Of a stretch of 64,000 bases of DNA, positions 19,234-27,539 are shown piece after piece. Within the stretch, counting starts at the first letter, position 1, and every line of letters starts with the position of its first letter. The notes beneath the pieces are model-generated. The model did no database searches and was not told the DNA's origin. It was given only the letters and a program-made list of their open reading frames with translations. Position numbers and translations under genes: made by a program. Origin of the DNA: Saccharospirillum sp. (lineage in GTDB: Bacteria; Pseudomonadota; Gammaproteobacteria; Pseudomonadales; Natronospirillaceae); the NCBI GenBank assembly GCA_018402545.1, contig JAGYIL010000001.1:1-64000 (forward strand), read 5' to 3'.

Positions 19234-20016
19234 GCAGTATCTCACCGGCCAGGCCTGGTTTTGCAGGCTGAAGAAGGCGTTTTGCGCCAGTTGAATGCGC
19301 ACTGTGGCCTGGAACCGGAAGCTGGCGGTATCGACTTCAAACTCGACGCGGTCTTCGGCCCGGGCAACTCCGGGTTTGAACGGCGGTTGCCAGTCCATGT
19401 CGAAGGCTTCCCACAGGCTGACTCGCACCCGGATCTGCCCGTTCAGATCGGCTTCGGCGGCGTTGTTGATTTGTTGCATCAGGCGGCCGAGATCGAGTTC
19501 AAGTTCGGTTTCATCGCGCGGTAGCGAGCGGTTGATGGTCCAGCTTTCGTTGCCACACCAGGCGGTGAACGACCAGCCCCGGGGCCGGTCGGTCGTGCCG
19601 CGCACCGACAGTACAAGTTCGTCTTCACGGTCAAAACGGTCGCCAGCGATACTGCTGGCACCGGCCAGTGAGACGGTTTCTCCCACCGGTAACGTCAGGT
19701 CGGCCAGGTCCGGAATCGTCAATCGGTAGGGGCCAGTCTCGGGGTCGAGCGACACTGAGTATTCGCCATCATCCGCCCCGCGATTGAGCACCAGAACTTC
19801 ACCGCCACGTGTCAGCAGTTCTGGCGGGGTGCCACTGGCATCAACGCGGCGGTTCCAGAAGCCGGTGCGCCACTGGGTGTCCAGTTCGACCCGGTCAGGC
19901 AACTGGCGGTAGTCCACCGTGACTTCCAGTTCCTCGGTGTCGACGTTGCTGAGCGGAACAGAGCTGCAACCGGCCAGCAGTACCAGGCTTGCAACCAGAG
20001 CGGTGTGGGTGCGCAT
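19228..20016 (-). CDS. Uncharacterised lipoprotein
   Basis: 262 aa with a clear lipobox (SLVLLAGC, Cys about residue 17). The rest is beta-rich, with many paired hydrophobic strands, and lacks any motif I recognise. It has two Cys near the C-terminus and ends NQAWPVRYCS. Probably a periplasmic or outer-membrane-anchored protein. It is a single gene; its stop codon shares six bases (TCATGA) with that of the convergent EAL gene. Confidence 0.8.
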   Translation of the reverse strand: MRTHTALVASLVLLAGCSSVPLSNVDTEELEVTVDYRQLPDRVELDTQWRTGFWNRRVDASGTPPELLTRGGEVLVLNRGADDGEYSVSLDPETGPYRLTIPDLADLTLPVGETVSLAGASSIAGDRFDREDELVLSVRGTTDRPRGWSFTAWCGNESWTINRSLPRDETELELDLGRLMQQINNAAEADLNGQIRVRVSLWEAFDMDWQPPFKPGVARAEDRVEFEVDTASFRFQATVRIQLAQNAFFSLQNQAWPVRYCS

Positions 20017-20173
20017 AAGCGTTCACGTCCGAAGCGACTATCAGGGACGCCAGTATAGTGTTTTCAGGGGTGAAGCATAGGTTTGGTCCGGCCGGTTTAC
20101 AGGCCGAAGACGAACAGGGTCATCCTTCTGGGGTACCATTCTCCTGTTGTTCACAAAAAAACAGGAGCTATCC

Positions 20174-20773
20174 ATGATTGCAGAGGGTCCCGAGAATGGC
20201 CCGATACTGGTTCTGGCCCATGGCGCCGGTGCACCCATGGACTCGGAGTTCATGAACGAGATGGCCACCCGGTTAACCGGGCGCGGTGTGCGTGTCATCA
20301 GGTTTGAATTTCCATATATGGCAGAGCGGCGGACGACGGGCAAGAAACGCCCGCCCGACAGAGGCCCCCGGCTGGTAGCGCAGTTTAATCAGGTACTGGA
20401 TGAGTTGGGCGACGGGCCGGTGTACATCGGTGGCAAATCCATGGGTGGTCGAATGGCGACGCTGGTGGCTACAGAGCGGGAGGTCGCGGGCGTTTGTGTG
20501 CTGGGCTATCCGTTTCACCCGCCGGGTAAACCGGAGAAGACCCGGCTTGAGCACCTGCCCGACGTCCAGTGCCCGGTGCTGATTTGCCAGGGTGAGCGTG
20601 ATGCGCTGGGTAACCGTAAACAGGTGGCCGGCTACACCCTGCCGGATTCAGTAGCGCTGGTCTGGTGCCCGGACGGTGATCACAGCCTGAAGCCGCGCAA
20701 AGTCAGCGGCGTCAGCCTGGCCGAAAACCTGGATCTGGCCACGGACGCCATGGTTCGTTTTATCGGTGTTTGA
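20174..20773 (+). CDS. Small alpha/beta hydrolase (KANL3/Tex30-like)
   Basis: 199 aa alpha/beta-hydrolase fold. HGAGAPMDS (about residues 19-27) marks the oxyanion region, GKSMGGRMA (about 93-101) is the nucleophile elbow with Ser, CQGERDALG carries the acid, and DGDHSLKPRK the His. This set matches the KANL3/Tex30 family of small bacterial hydrolases whose substrate is unknown. The start ATG 20174 has AGGAG 7 bp before it, so an earlier ATG at 20147 is rejected. Confidence 0.88.
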   Translation: MIAEGPENGPILVLAHGAGAPMDSEFMNEMATRLTGRGVRVIRFEFPYMAERRTTGKKRPPDRGPRLVAQFNQVLDELGDGPVYIGGKSMGGRMATLVATEREVAGVCVLGYPFHPPGKPEKTRLEHLPDVQCPVLICQGERDALGNRKQVAGYTLPDSVALVWCPDGDHSLKPRKVSGVSLAENLDLATDAMVRFIGV

Positions 20774-20803
20774 CGACTCACTGTCGAGCTTTTGTCCGAT
20801 TTT

Positions 20804-20849
20804 AACCGGGGTTTGGCACTACGCTTGGTAACGCTTTAGCGCCCCGGTT
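20804..20849 (+). terminator. GC-rich hairpin downstream of the hydrolase
   Basis: AACCGGGG (20804-20811) pairs perfectly with CCCCGGTT (20842-20849) across a 30-nt loop, 31 bp past the stop codon. The T run is weak (GCCTTTC), so termination is uncertain. Confidence 0.4.
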
Positions 20850-21010
20850 GCCTTTCATGCGGCGCCCGGCACTGGTATTCTTGCCGGCCTGAGCTTCGGA
20901 TCCGTGCCCGGACCCAAGTGAGACTAACCAGGGCAAGGACTTGTGCACTCAAGCACAGGTCTTACATTCTCAGGCTGCAGTACGTAGCCACCTCCAAACA
21001 GGAGCCTCTT

Positions 21011-21475
21011 ATGAACATTGCTGCTCAACGCGTTGTATCCATCCATTATGAAGTGAAGGATGAAGACGGCGTTGTCGTAGATTCCTCCGAAGGGCGCGAT
21101 CCTCTGGTGTACCTGCATGGTAACCAGAACATCATCCCCGGTCTTGAAAAAGCCCTCGACGGCCTGGCCCAGGGCGATGCCTTTGATGTCCAGGTAACGC
21201 CGGAAGAAGCCTATGGCGAAATCCAGGACGGTCTGGTCCAGTCGGTGCCCATGGAATCGTTCCAGGGTGTCGAAAAAGTGGAAGAAGGCATGGTATTTAC
21301 AGCCCAGACTCAGGGCGGGCCGCTGCAGGTCACCGTTACCGCCATTGAAGGCGATACCGTAACCGTCGATGGCAACCACCCGCTGGCGGGTAAATCGCTG
21401 AGCTTCAAAGGTGAAGTTGCGGATATCCGCGAAGCCACCGCAGAAGAACTCGAGCACGGTCACGTGCACCAGTAA
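21011..21475 (+). CDS. FKBP-type peptidyl-prolyl isomerase, SlyD-like
   Basis: 154 aa, FKBP domain with an inserted flap (IF) domain as in SlyD. VVSIHYEVKDEDGVVVDSSE and DPLVYLHGNQNIIPGLEKAL give the FKBP active-site strand and loop, and the middle QVTPEEAYGEIQDGLVQSVP is the SlyD-type junction. The C-terminal tail is only GHVHQ, without the metal-binding His/Cys tail of E. coli SlyD, so nickel delivery is unlikely. Probably a cytoplasmic proline isomerase/chaperone. The ATG at 21011 follows AGGAGCC; the open frame extends upstream without a better start. Confidence 0.92.
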   Translation: MNIAAQRVVSIHYEVKDEDGVVVDSSEGRDPLVYLHGNQNIIPGLEKALDGLAQGDAFDVQVTPEEAYGEIQDGLVQSVPMESFQGVEKVEEGMVFTAQTQGGPLQVTVTAIEGDTVTVDGNHPLAGKSLSFKGEVADIREATAEELEHGHVHQ

Positions 21476-21483
21476 ACTGCGGT

Positions 21484-21600
21484 GCATGCTGTTTCAGACC
21501 GCGAAGGGCATTGGGCGCTGTCAACCGACAGCACTCAATGCCCGGTTCAAGGGGTCTGTTAGCATGCAATTCAGAGTGCATCAGGCCTCTTCTGGTGCAC
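21484..21600. other. Two large hairpins in the slyD-GGDEF gap
   Basis: The first (21484-21567) is a long imperfect hairpin with paired blocks GCATGCT, CAGACC, GGGCATTG and GCTGTC closing on an AACC loop. The second (21576-21600) pairs GTGCATCAG with CTGGTGCAC, 8 of 9. They fill most of the 203-bp gap. Neither has a T run. This could be a small RNA, a terminator-like structure or a different intergenic repeat. Confidence 0.5.
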
Positions 21601-21678
21601 CTCAACATCCAATAAGCCCGCCTGCACAGGGAAAAGGCAGCGACGACAGGCGACATCCATTACCTCAGGTTCACAACA

Positions 21679-22788
21679 GTGTCGGTTAAATATTGGACGA
21701 GTGCAGTGCCCAGTGATGCTGAATTACGCAGCCAGTCACTGCGCCATTGCCTCTGGCTCGGCCTTTTTGCCTACGGCCTCTATACGCTGGTGCTGGAAGT
21801 GACGGCACCGCCAAGTGTACTCGGGTTGTTTCTGGTGCTGTGTGGTGCCCTGCATGCCCTGGCCATTCTGGCGTACTACCTGAGCCGGCCACTGCTGGCT
21901 TCGATCTGGATGATTGCCGTGCTGCTGTTCTGCATTTCGGTGATGAACCTCTACGGTTTCACGCCCGAACAGTCCGCCGAATACTATTTTCTGCTGGTCC
22001 CTCCGCTGATTTTCATGGTGCTGCCGCCCGAGCAGCGTCAGTGGCAGCTATCGCTGTTAACGCTGACCGTGGTGTTGATGACCCTGGTGTTCTTGTTGCC
22101 CCGGGGCACTTCACCCTGGTTTTCCATGTCGGCAGACGACTATGCCGGGTACAAATGGCTCGATCTGATGGTCTGTCTGATGGCGATGTCGGTCGTCTGC
22201 CGCTCTTTCATTACCCGGCTATTGCGTCAGCGCGACCAGCTGGAACGCCTGGCCCTGATCGATCAGCTGACCGGCCTGCCTAACCGCAACGCCAGTCTGG
22301 AGCGCATGGCGACCCTGTATAACCAGGCTCTGCCATTTTCAGTGGTGATTCTCGATATCGACGATTTTCGCGAGGTAAACCATCGCAAAGGCCAGGAAAT
22401 GGCCGATGTGTTAGTGCGTAAACTGGCGCAGCGTCTGCGCACGCACTTACCGGAGTCGGAATTCATGGCCCGGGTGGGGGGGGATCAGTTTATGGTGGTC
22501 AGTGACCGGGCCACGTCGGCCGAGTCGGTTGAAGCGCTGATGCTCCAGTTGCAGGAAGTCGTGACCCGGCGCAACTTTGAAATGGGCAGCGCCAGCGAAC
22601 GGCTTCGGGTCAGCCTGGGCGCTACCCTCAGCGAACTGTCGGAATCGCCCCAGGCGCTTAACCGGCGGCTGATGCAGGCACTGGCACTGGCGCGGACTGC
22701 CGAGCATAAACGGTTTCTGCTTAGCCCCGGCACCAGTGCTGAAAAGCCGGCGGCCTCCTCTGTTTTGTCACGCGCCCCCGCTCGATGA
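21679..22788 (+). CDS. Membrane GGDEF-family protein with GGDQF site
   Basis: 369 aa. Residues about 25-175 form five or six transmembrane helices (a MASE-like sensor). The C-terminal GGDEF domain starts at DQLTGLPNRNASLERM (about 195). The metal Asp is present (ILDIDDFREVN), but the active site reads GGDQF (267-271), replacing the Glu that coordinates metal and substrate. It may be weak or inactive as a diguanylate cyclase. Translation likely starts at GTG 21679. The gene overlaps the next by 4 bp (ATGA), so they are coupled. Confidence 0.88.
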   Translation: MSVKYWTSAVPSDAELRSQSLRHCLWLGLFAYGLYTLVLEVTAPPSVLGLFLVLCGALHALAILAYYLSRPLLASIWMIAVLLFCISVMNLYGFTPEQSAEYYFLLVPPLIFMVLPPEQRQWQLSLLTLTVVLMTLVFLLPRGTSPWFSMSADDYAGYKWLDLMVCLMAMSVVCRSFITRLLRQRDQLERLALIDQLTGLPNRNASLERMATLYNQALPFSVVILDIDDFREVNHRKGQEMADVLVRKLAQRLRTHLPESEFMARVGGDQFMVVSDRATSAESVEALMLQLQEVVTRRNFEMGSASERLRVSLGATLSELSESPQALNRRLMQALALARTAEHKRFLLSPGTSAEKPAASSVLSRAPAR

Positions 22789-23387
22789 TTCGGCGCATCC
22801 TGGCCTGGGTCGCCATTGCCGCCATGATTTGGCTGGTGTTTTTTACCGATGGACAGGGCCTGGTGATGCGCTGGCTGGAAGCACAGAATCAACCTCATGT
22901 CTGGATCGTGCTCGGCACGGCGCTGATCTACGCCATCGCGCTGTCAGTGCCCTTCCTGCCGGCGGTGGAGCTGGGCTGGCTGATCATGGCGGCCTTCGGC
23001 CCCCTCGGTATTCTGGCCATTTGGGCGGCAACCCCACTGGGCTTATTGCTGGCCTTCAGCATCGGCTACTGGCTGCGCGAGTGGCCGCAGGTGCAACGCC
23101 TGCAGCGGCGATTTGAAGACCGGGTCGCCGCGGCGACCAGTGATCGCCCGGGCGATCGGATGCTGCGCTTTGCCAGCGACAAACTCGCCAGTCACCCGTA
23201 TATCGCCCTGGCGGTTCTCGTTAATATGCCGGGCAACTGGCTGATTGGCGGCGGCGGTGGCATAGGGCTGATGGCCGGCGCCTCGGGGTTGTATCACCCG
23301 CTTAAATTCGTGCTGGTGCTGATTCCGGCCACGGGCGTTGTTGCCGTATTAATGCTGGTTGGGGTGTATTCCAAGCCTGTTGGCTAG
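22785..23387 (+). CDS. Uncharacterised membrane protein, DedA/TMEM64-like outline
   Basis: 200 aa with four or five hydrophobic segments. PFLPAVELGWLIMAAFGPLG and NMPGNWLIGGGGGIGLMAG recall the re-entrant glycine-rich helices of SNARE-associated (VTT/DedA) proteins, but the match is loose, so the name is tentative. It is translationally coupled (ATGA) to the GGDQF-domain gene, which suggests a shared role at the membrane; no specific function can be stated. Confidence 0.75.
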   Translation: MIRRILAWVAIAAMIWLVFFTDGQGLVMRWLEAQNQPHVWIVLGTALIYAIALSVPFLPAVELGWLIMAAFGPLGILAIWAATPLGLLLAFSIGYWLREWPQVQRLQRRFEDRVAAATSDRPGDRMLRFASDKLASHPYIALAVLVNMPGNWLIGGGGGIGLMAGASGLYHPLKFVLVLIPATGVVAVLMLVGVYSKPVG

Positions 23388-23482
23388 CCTCGGGCCTACC
23401 TTATAGTTGCGAGTGACGGGCACTGGTTGTCTTCAACCAACGAACTGCTCCCTCTCCCGTCCCACAGGAGAACAAGGTGCAC

Positions 23483-24925
23483 TCACAACAACGGGCTGGC
23501 CAGCTGCGCCAGGTTTTCCACGACTCGCTTGTGATAACGGCGCTTGCGCCACTGGGTCAGGTCCAGGCTGTGGCTGTTCTTTTTATACTCGGCCACCACG
23601 GCGACCATGGCGTTGCAAAAGGCCGGGTCATCCACCACCAGGGTGGCCTCGAAGTTCAGCCAGAGTGAACGCATGTCGAGGTTCACCGAGCCGACCAGCA
23701 CCAGATGGTCGTCGATGATCACGCTCTTGGTGTGCAGCAGGCCGCCTTCAAAGCGCAATATTTCAATGCCATGGCTGAGCAATTCTTCGTAAAACGACCG
23801 CCCGGCGTACTTGGCCAGGCGGCTGTCGATGCGTCTCGGCACCAGCAGGGTAACCTCCAGGCCACGCTTGGCGACCGACTTGAGCGCTTGCAATAATGAT
23901 TCGTCCGGCACGAAATAGGGCGTGGTGATGATCACCCGGCGCTGCGCGTTGTGTACCGCGGTCAGCAATACCTGCAACAAAATGTCTTCATCGAAGGCCG
24001 GGCCGGTCGGCAGAAATTGCATCAGTGCCGGGCCGTCGCTGGCCGCTTCTGGCCAGCTTAGGGCCGTGTTCAGGCGGTGACCGGTTTCCATTTCCCAGTC
24101 AAAGATCATGGTGCCCTGAATGATCGACGCCATCGGGCCTTCGACCCTCACCATCACATCGACCCAGGGGCCAAAGCCGCTGTGCTTCTTGAACCAGTCC
24201 GGGTCGGCCAGGTTCATTGAGCCGTTGTAGGCGATTCGATTGTCGATGCTGACCAGCTTGCGGTGCTGGCGCAGGTCGATGCGTTGCAGGAACATGCGCA
24301 GCACGTTGGCGTGCAATACGTCCAGCACCTCGACACCGGCTTCAACCAGTTGGCGGTGCCGGGCACTTTTCAAAAAGCGATTGCAGCCCACGCTGTCGAG
24401 CAGCAAATAGACAGACACGCCACGGGCCCGGGCGTCAGTCAGGGCGGTGAGAACTTCCTCGACCCGGCCTTCGGGTTCCAGTATGTAGAACTCCATGAAG
24501 ATCCAGTGTTCGGCGAGGTTCAGGTCGTCCAGCAGGGCGTCGAAGACACTGTCCGGCTCACTCAGCAATTGCCAGTTGTGGCCGCGCAAGGCCGGTAACT
24601 TCAAGCTGCCTAGGGTCAGCTCCATAACCGGTCGCAGTGGTGTATCGATCAGGGTATTCAGTGCGTCGCGTTCGCCGACCTGATGCAGCCACTGGTTATA
24701 AAACCGGTTTTGAACCATGGCGCGTTTGGCCCGCAACCGGCCAAGATAGCGTTCACCAAACAGCAGATACAGACCAAAGCCAACCAGTGGCACGATGTAA
24801 ATCAGCAGCAGCCAGGCCAGGGTGACACCCACACTGCGCCGGCGCATCAGAATGCGGAAGCTCAGGGCGATCAACAGTGCAATGTAGAGCCAGAGGCCCA
24901 GTGTCAGCAGCCAGTCCCAGGTCAT
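23483..24925 (-). CDS. cls: Cardiolipin synthase (phospholipase D family)
   Basis: 480 aa. Two N-terminal transmembrane helices (about 5-25, 35-57), then two phospholipase D domains with intact HKD motifs: HRKLVSIDNRIAYNGSMN (about 222-239) and HTKSVIIDDHLVLVGSVN (about 400-417). The layout and length match bacterial ClsA, which condenses two phosphatidylglycerol molecules into cardiolipin and glycerol at the inner membrane. It stands alone. I cannot tell ClsA from other paralogues with certainty. Confidence 0.94.
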   Translation of the reverse strand: MTWDWLLTLGLWLYIALLIALSFRILMRRRSVGVTLAWLLLIYIVPLVGFGLYLLFGERYLGRLRAKRAMVQNRFYNQWLHQVGERDALNTLIDTPLRPVMELTLGSLKLPALRGHNWQLLSEPDSVFDALLDDLNLAEHWIFMEFYILEPEGRVEEVLTALTDARARGVSVYLLLDSVGCNRFLKSARHRQLVEAGVEVLDVLHANVLRMFLQRIDLRQHRKLVSIDNRIAYNGSMNLADPDWFKKHSGFGPWVDVMVRVEGPMASIIQGTMIFDWEMETGHRLNTALSWPEAASDGPALMQFLPTGPAFDEDILLQVLLTAVHNAQRRVIITTPYFVPDESLLQALKSVAKRGLEVTLLVPRRIDSRLAKYAGRSFYEELLSHGIEILRFEGGLLHTKSVIIDDHLVLVGSVNLDMRSLWLNFEATLVVDDPAFCNAMVAVVAEYKKNSHSLDLTQWRKRRYHKRVVENLAQLASPLL

Positions 24926-25012
24926 GCGTATCCAGTCATTGTCGGGGGTTCAGAGAGTGTCGGCCATTGTACGACGGGGCACAAGGTCGGGGTAGGTGAA
25001 GTCGGTGGGTCG

Positions 25013-26257
25013 TCAGCGTGCAGCCTGGTTTCCCAGCACCAGTTGGCGGGTATAGTCCTGCATGAAAATGCCGTAGCTGCCATCGTGCAGCATGGTCTTA
25101 ACCCGAAACTGGGGCAGGCCGTCATTTCCGGTCAGGTGTTTCAGGTTTACGACGCGTTCACTGACCGGTTGCTTGTTGCGGTCGCGAACCACGGCAATTT
25201 TGGGCAACAGCCTGGCATCGTGATTCTGACCGATCACCACCGCAACTTCACCGCTGCTCAGTTCGACCAGGGTACCGATGGGGTATACCCCCATTAATTC
25301 GATGAACTGATCGACCAGGGCAGAATCGAATTCCGTGGTACGGCCTTTGTAGAGCACCCGAATGGCATCGTAAACCGTACGTTGCTGGGCATAGGGCCGG
25401 TAACTGATCATGGCGTCAAAGGCGTCCAGAATATGAATCAGCCGGGCGCTCAACGGCACCTGGCCGGCCAGCTTCTGCACCGGGTAACCCTGGCCATCGG
25501 GCCGTTCGTGGTGGTAGTAACAGGCGGCGATAACATCGTGACCGAAACCCGATTTTTCCAGAAGATAGCGCGTCCATTTCGGATGTTCGTGAAACAATTG
25601 CCATTCGGTTTCAGTCAGCGGGCCGGGTTTGGTCAGCAGCGATTTCGGTATGCGCAGCTTGCCCAGGTCGAACAATAAACCGGCCAGCCCGACCGTGCGC
25701 ACCTCGTCCCGGGGCCAGCCGCAGTGAATGCCAAACACCATGCACAGCAGGCTCACATGGAGGGCATGTTCGTAAGTGTAATCGTCGTGGCTTTTTACGC
25801 GTGATAGCCAGGTCATGGCTGGAATGTTGTCGATCAGGGCGGTAATGCAATCATCGATTTGCTGGCCCAGGGTGTCGGGATTCAGCGGGTGACCCTTGCT
25901 CAGCCCACGCATGGCCTCTTTGACGTGCTTCAGCGTGCGGGTGTAGGTGGGCAATACGCTGCGCAACCCCATTTGTGCCATGTCGCGGTCAAAAGAGGCC
26001 GGTAAGGTCGGGGGTGCCTGGTTTTTGCCGGGCCGCGCCTTGAATTTGACAAGGCTCTTGCGGGTGTCGACACACACCTGGCTGCACAGGCTTTGCACCT
26101 GGTGCAGCATGTCCCGGTTTTCAATCAGAAAACCCTGCATCAGGAAGGGCGTGCCCAGCCAGGGCCTGTCTAACCGGCACACGAACATCCCGACTTGCAA
26201 CAAGGCAACCGGCATGCGAAGTGTTGTATCGGACAAGCGCTGACTGTATTGGCTCAA
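25013..26257 (-). CDS. HD-GYP domain protein with altered HD site
   Basis: 414 aa. An N-terminal DUF3391 domain (about 12-95) precedes an HD-GYP domain (about 160-330). HEHP, the HHERPDGQGYP motif (249-259) and FDAMISYRPY are kept, but the HD pair reads FD (LLFDLGK, Phe196-Asp197): the metal-binding His is lost. HD-GYP enzymes hydrolyse c-di-GMP; this one may be impaired or act as a sensor. The codon at 25670-25672 (TTC) confirms Phe. A C-terminal KOW/SH3-like part follows (VELSSGEVAVVIGQ). A candidate CRP site lies 29 bp upstream. Confidence 0.9.
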   Translation of the reverse strand: MSQYSQRLSDTTLRMPVALLQVGMFVCRLDRPWLGTPFLMQGFLIENRDMLHQVQSLCSQVCVDTRKSLVKFKARPGKNQAPPTLPASFDRDMAQMGLRSVLPTYTRTLKHVKEAMRGLSKGHPLNPDTLGQQIDDCITALIDNIPAMTWLSRVKSHDDYTYEHALHVSLLCMVFGIHCGWPRDEVRTVGLAGLLFDLGKLRIPKSLLTKPGPLTETEWQLFHEHPKWTRYLLEKSGFGHDVIAACYYHHERPDGQGYPVQKLAGQVPLSARLIHILDAFDAMISYRPYAQQRTVYDAIRVLYKGRTTEFDSALVDQFIELMGVYPIGTLVELSSGEVAVVIGQNHDARLLPKIAVVRDRNKQPVSERVVNLKHLTGNDGLPQFRVKTMLHDGSYGIFMQDYTRQLVLGNQAAR

Positions 26258-26285
26258 ATCCGACGATCCCGAGCTATAGACATAA

Positions 26286-26301
26286 TGTGAACCACATCAC
26301 T
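26286..26301 (-). promoter_or_regulatory. Candidate CRP/Vfr-type site upstream of the HD-GYP gene
   Basis: TGTGA-ACCACA-TCACT matches TGTGA-N6-TCACA at 9 of 10 positions and is flanked by AA and TTT. It lies 29 bp before the HD-GYP start codon, so a bound regulator would overlap the promoter or initiation region. Confidence 0.45.
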
Positions 26302-26462
26302 TTATTAACACACAACTTATAGCAGATAACGGGCCGCTTGCGCCAGATGCCGAGAAACTTTACGTCTGGGCCGGGCGCAGACCGTATTAAGAATTATCGG
26401 CCCGGAAAGCCAGGCTTAAAGTCTAATTTGGTCGTCTCCTGGTTACCGGATGTCAGCGACTG

Positions 26463-27248
26463 TTAGCGGGCCCGGTCGGATCGGGACAGTGCCGCGTGCA
26501 GCCAGCGCACCGGCAGGTGGCGCAGAACGGCAACAATCAGCCGGTAGTTCCAACCCTGAATCGACAACACCCGGCCCCGGGCCAGGTCGTTGAACGAGCG
26601 CTCGACCACGGCCTTGGCCGACCAGGCTCGGGTGATGCCGTGGCGTTTATAGAAACTCCCCGGGTCGAGCCCCAGGCGGGCATGAAAATCGGTGACCGTG
26701 AAACCGGGACAGACGGCCAGTGCACGCAACCCTTCGCGCCGATAACTCAACGCCAGCGTCTCGGTAAACGCCCTGACGAACGTTTTTGTGGGTCCATAAA
26801 GGGCACTTTGCGGCGTGGGCAGCCAACTGGCTACCGACGCCAGGTTGATCAGCAGCCCCCGGGCCCGGATCAGGTTGGGCAGGGCGGCATGGGTCAGCTG
26901 CAGGGTACTGGTGACATGCACATCGAGCAGTGCCTGGTGACGGGACCAGTTCAAGTCGCCGAAGCGGCCATCCTCGGCGTAACCGGCATTGTTGATCAGA
27001 GCATCCAGCCGCGGCAGCAAGGTCACTTCCTGAACCAGGGCCTCGCGCTGATCGGTCTCGGCCAGATCCACAAGCCGGTACTCAACCTCAACCGGGTAGT
27101 GCCGGCGTAGCCGGTCGCACACCGCAGCCAGTTCGTCTTCGCGCCGGCCGGTCAGCAGCAGGTTATAGCCATCGGCGGCCATTCGGTCAGCGTAGGCGGC
27201 ACCAATGCCACTGGTGGCGCCGGTTATCACGGCCAGGGGTTGAGACAT
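26463..27248 (-). CDS. Short-chain dehydrogenase/reductase
   Basis: 261 aa SDR. The cofactor motif is TGATSGIGAAYA (about residues 9-20), followed by TGRREDEL (Arg after beta-2, typical of NADPH use), NNAGYAEDG, the catalytic Ser region LASVASW and the YGPTK catalytic pair (Tyr-X3-Lys). It most resembles the YqjQ/DltE-like class of SDRs with unknown substrates. ATG 27248 (MSQPLAVITG) is chosen because it gives the standard short N-terminus. Confidence 0.9.
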   Translation of the reverse strand: MSQPLAVITGATSGIGAAYADRMAADGYNLLLTGRREDELAAVCDRLRRHYPVEVEYRLVDLAETDQREALVQEVTLLPRLDALINNAGYAEDGRFGDLNWSRHQALLDVHVTSTLQLTHAALPNLIRARGLLINLASVASWLPTPQSALYGPTKTFVRAFTETLALSYRREGLRALAVCPGFTVTDFHARLGLDPGSFYKRHGITRAWSAKAVVERSFNDLARGRVLSIQGWNYRLIVAVLRHLPVRWLHAALSRSDRAR

Positions 27249-27348
27249 GGACAGGCATCCTAATGAAAATAACGGTGGAGGATGATGCCAGAGTGGCACC
27301 GCCGGGCAAACCGAAGCACAACGCAATGAGGAGCCGGATTATCCAATT

Positions 27349-27445
27349 CCGTTCGGGGTGAGCTTGTCGAACCCCCTTGGGGATCGGATTAAGCCAGTGG
27401 TTGGAGGTGCTCCCCAAGACCCTTCGACAGGCTCGGGGCGAACGG
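27349..27445. repeat. Inverted intergenic repeat (TTCG...CTTGTCGAA type)
   Basis: Left arm CCGTTCGGGGTGAGCTTGTC (from 27349) and right arm 27421-27445 (CCTTCGACAGGCTCGGGGCG then AACGG) are inverted copies of one 24-bp unit. A shorter internal pair is CTTGGGGA/TCCCCAAG. The CTTCGACAGGCTC...GAACGG unit is a dispersed repeat type I know from many proteobacterial genomes. It is unrelated to the eight elements A-H and accounts for most of the gap between the SDR and methyltransferase genes. Confidence 0.7.
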
Positions 27446-27539
27446 GTTGGGTGTCAAGCTAGCGGTCCGTGATTCCACCTGACGCCTGCTTTATACTGCG
27501 CCGCTCGCTTGCCTTGCAATGACAACAGGACCTCACGCC

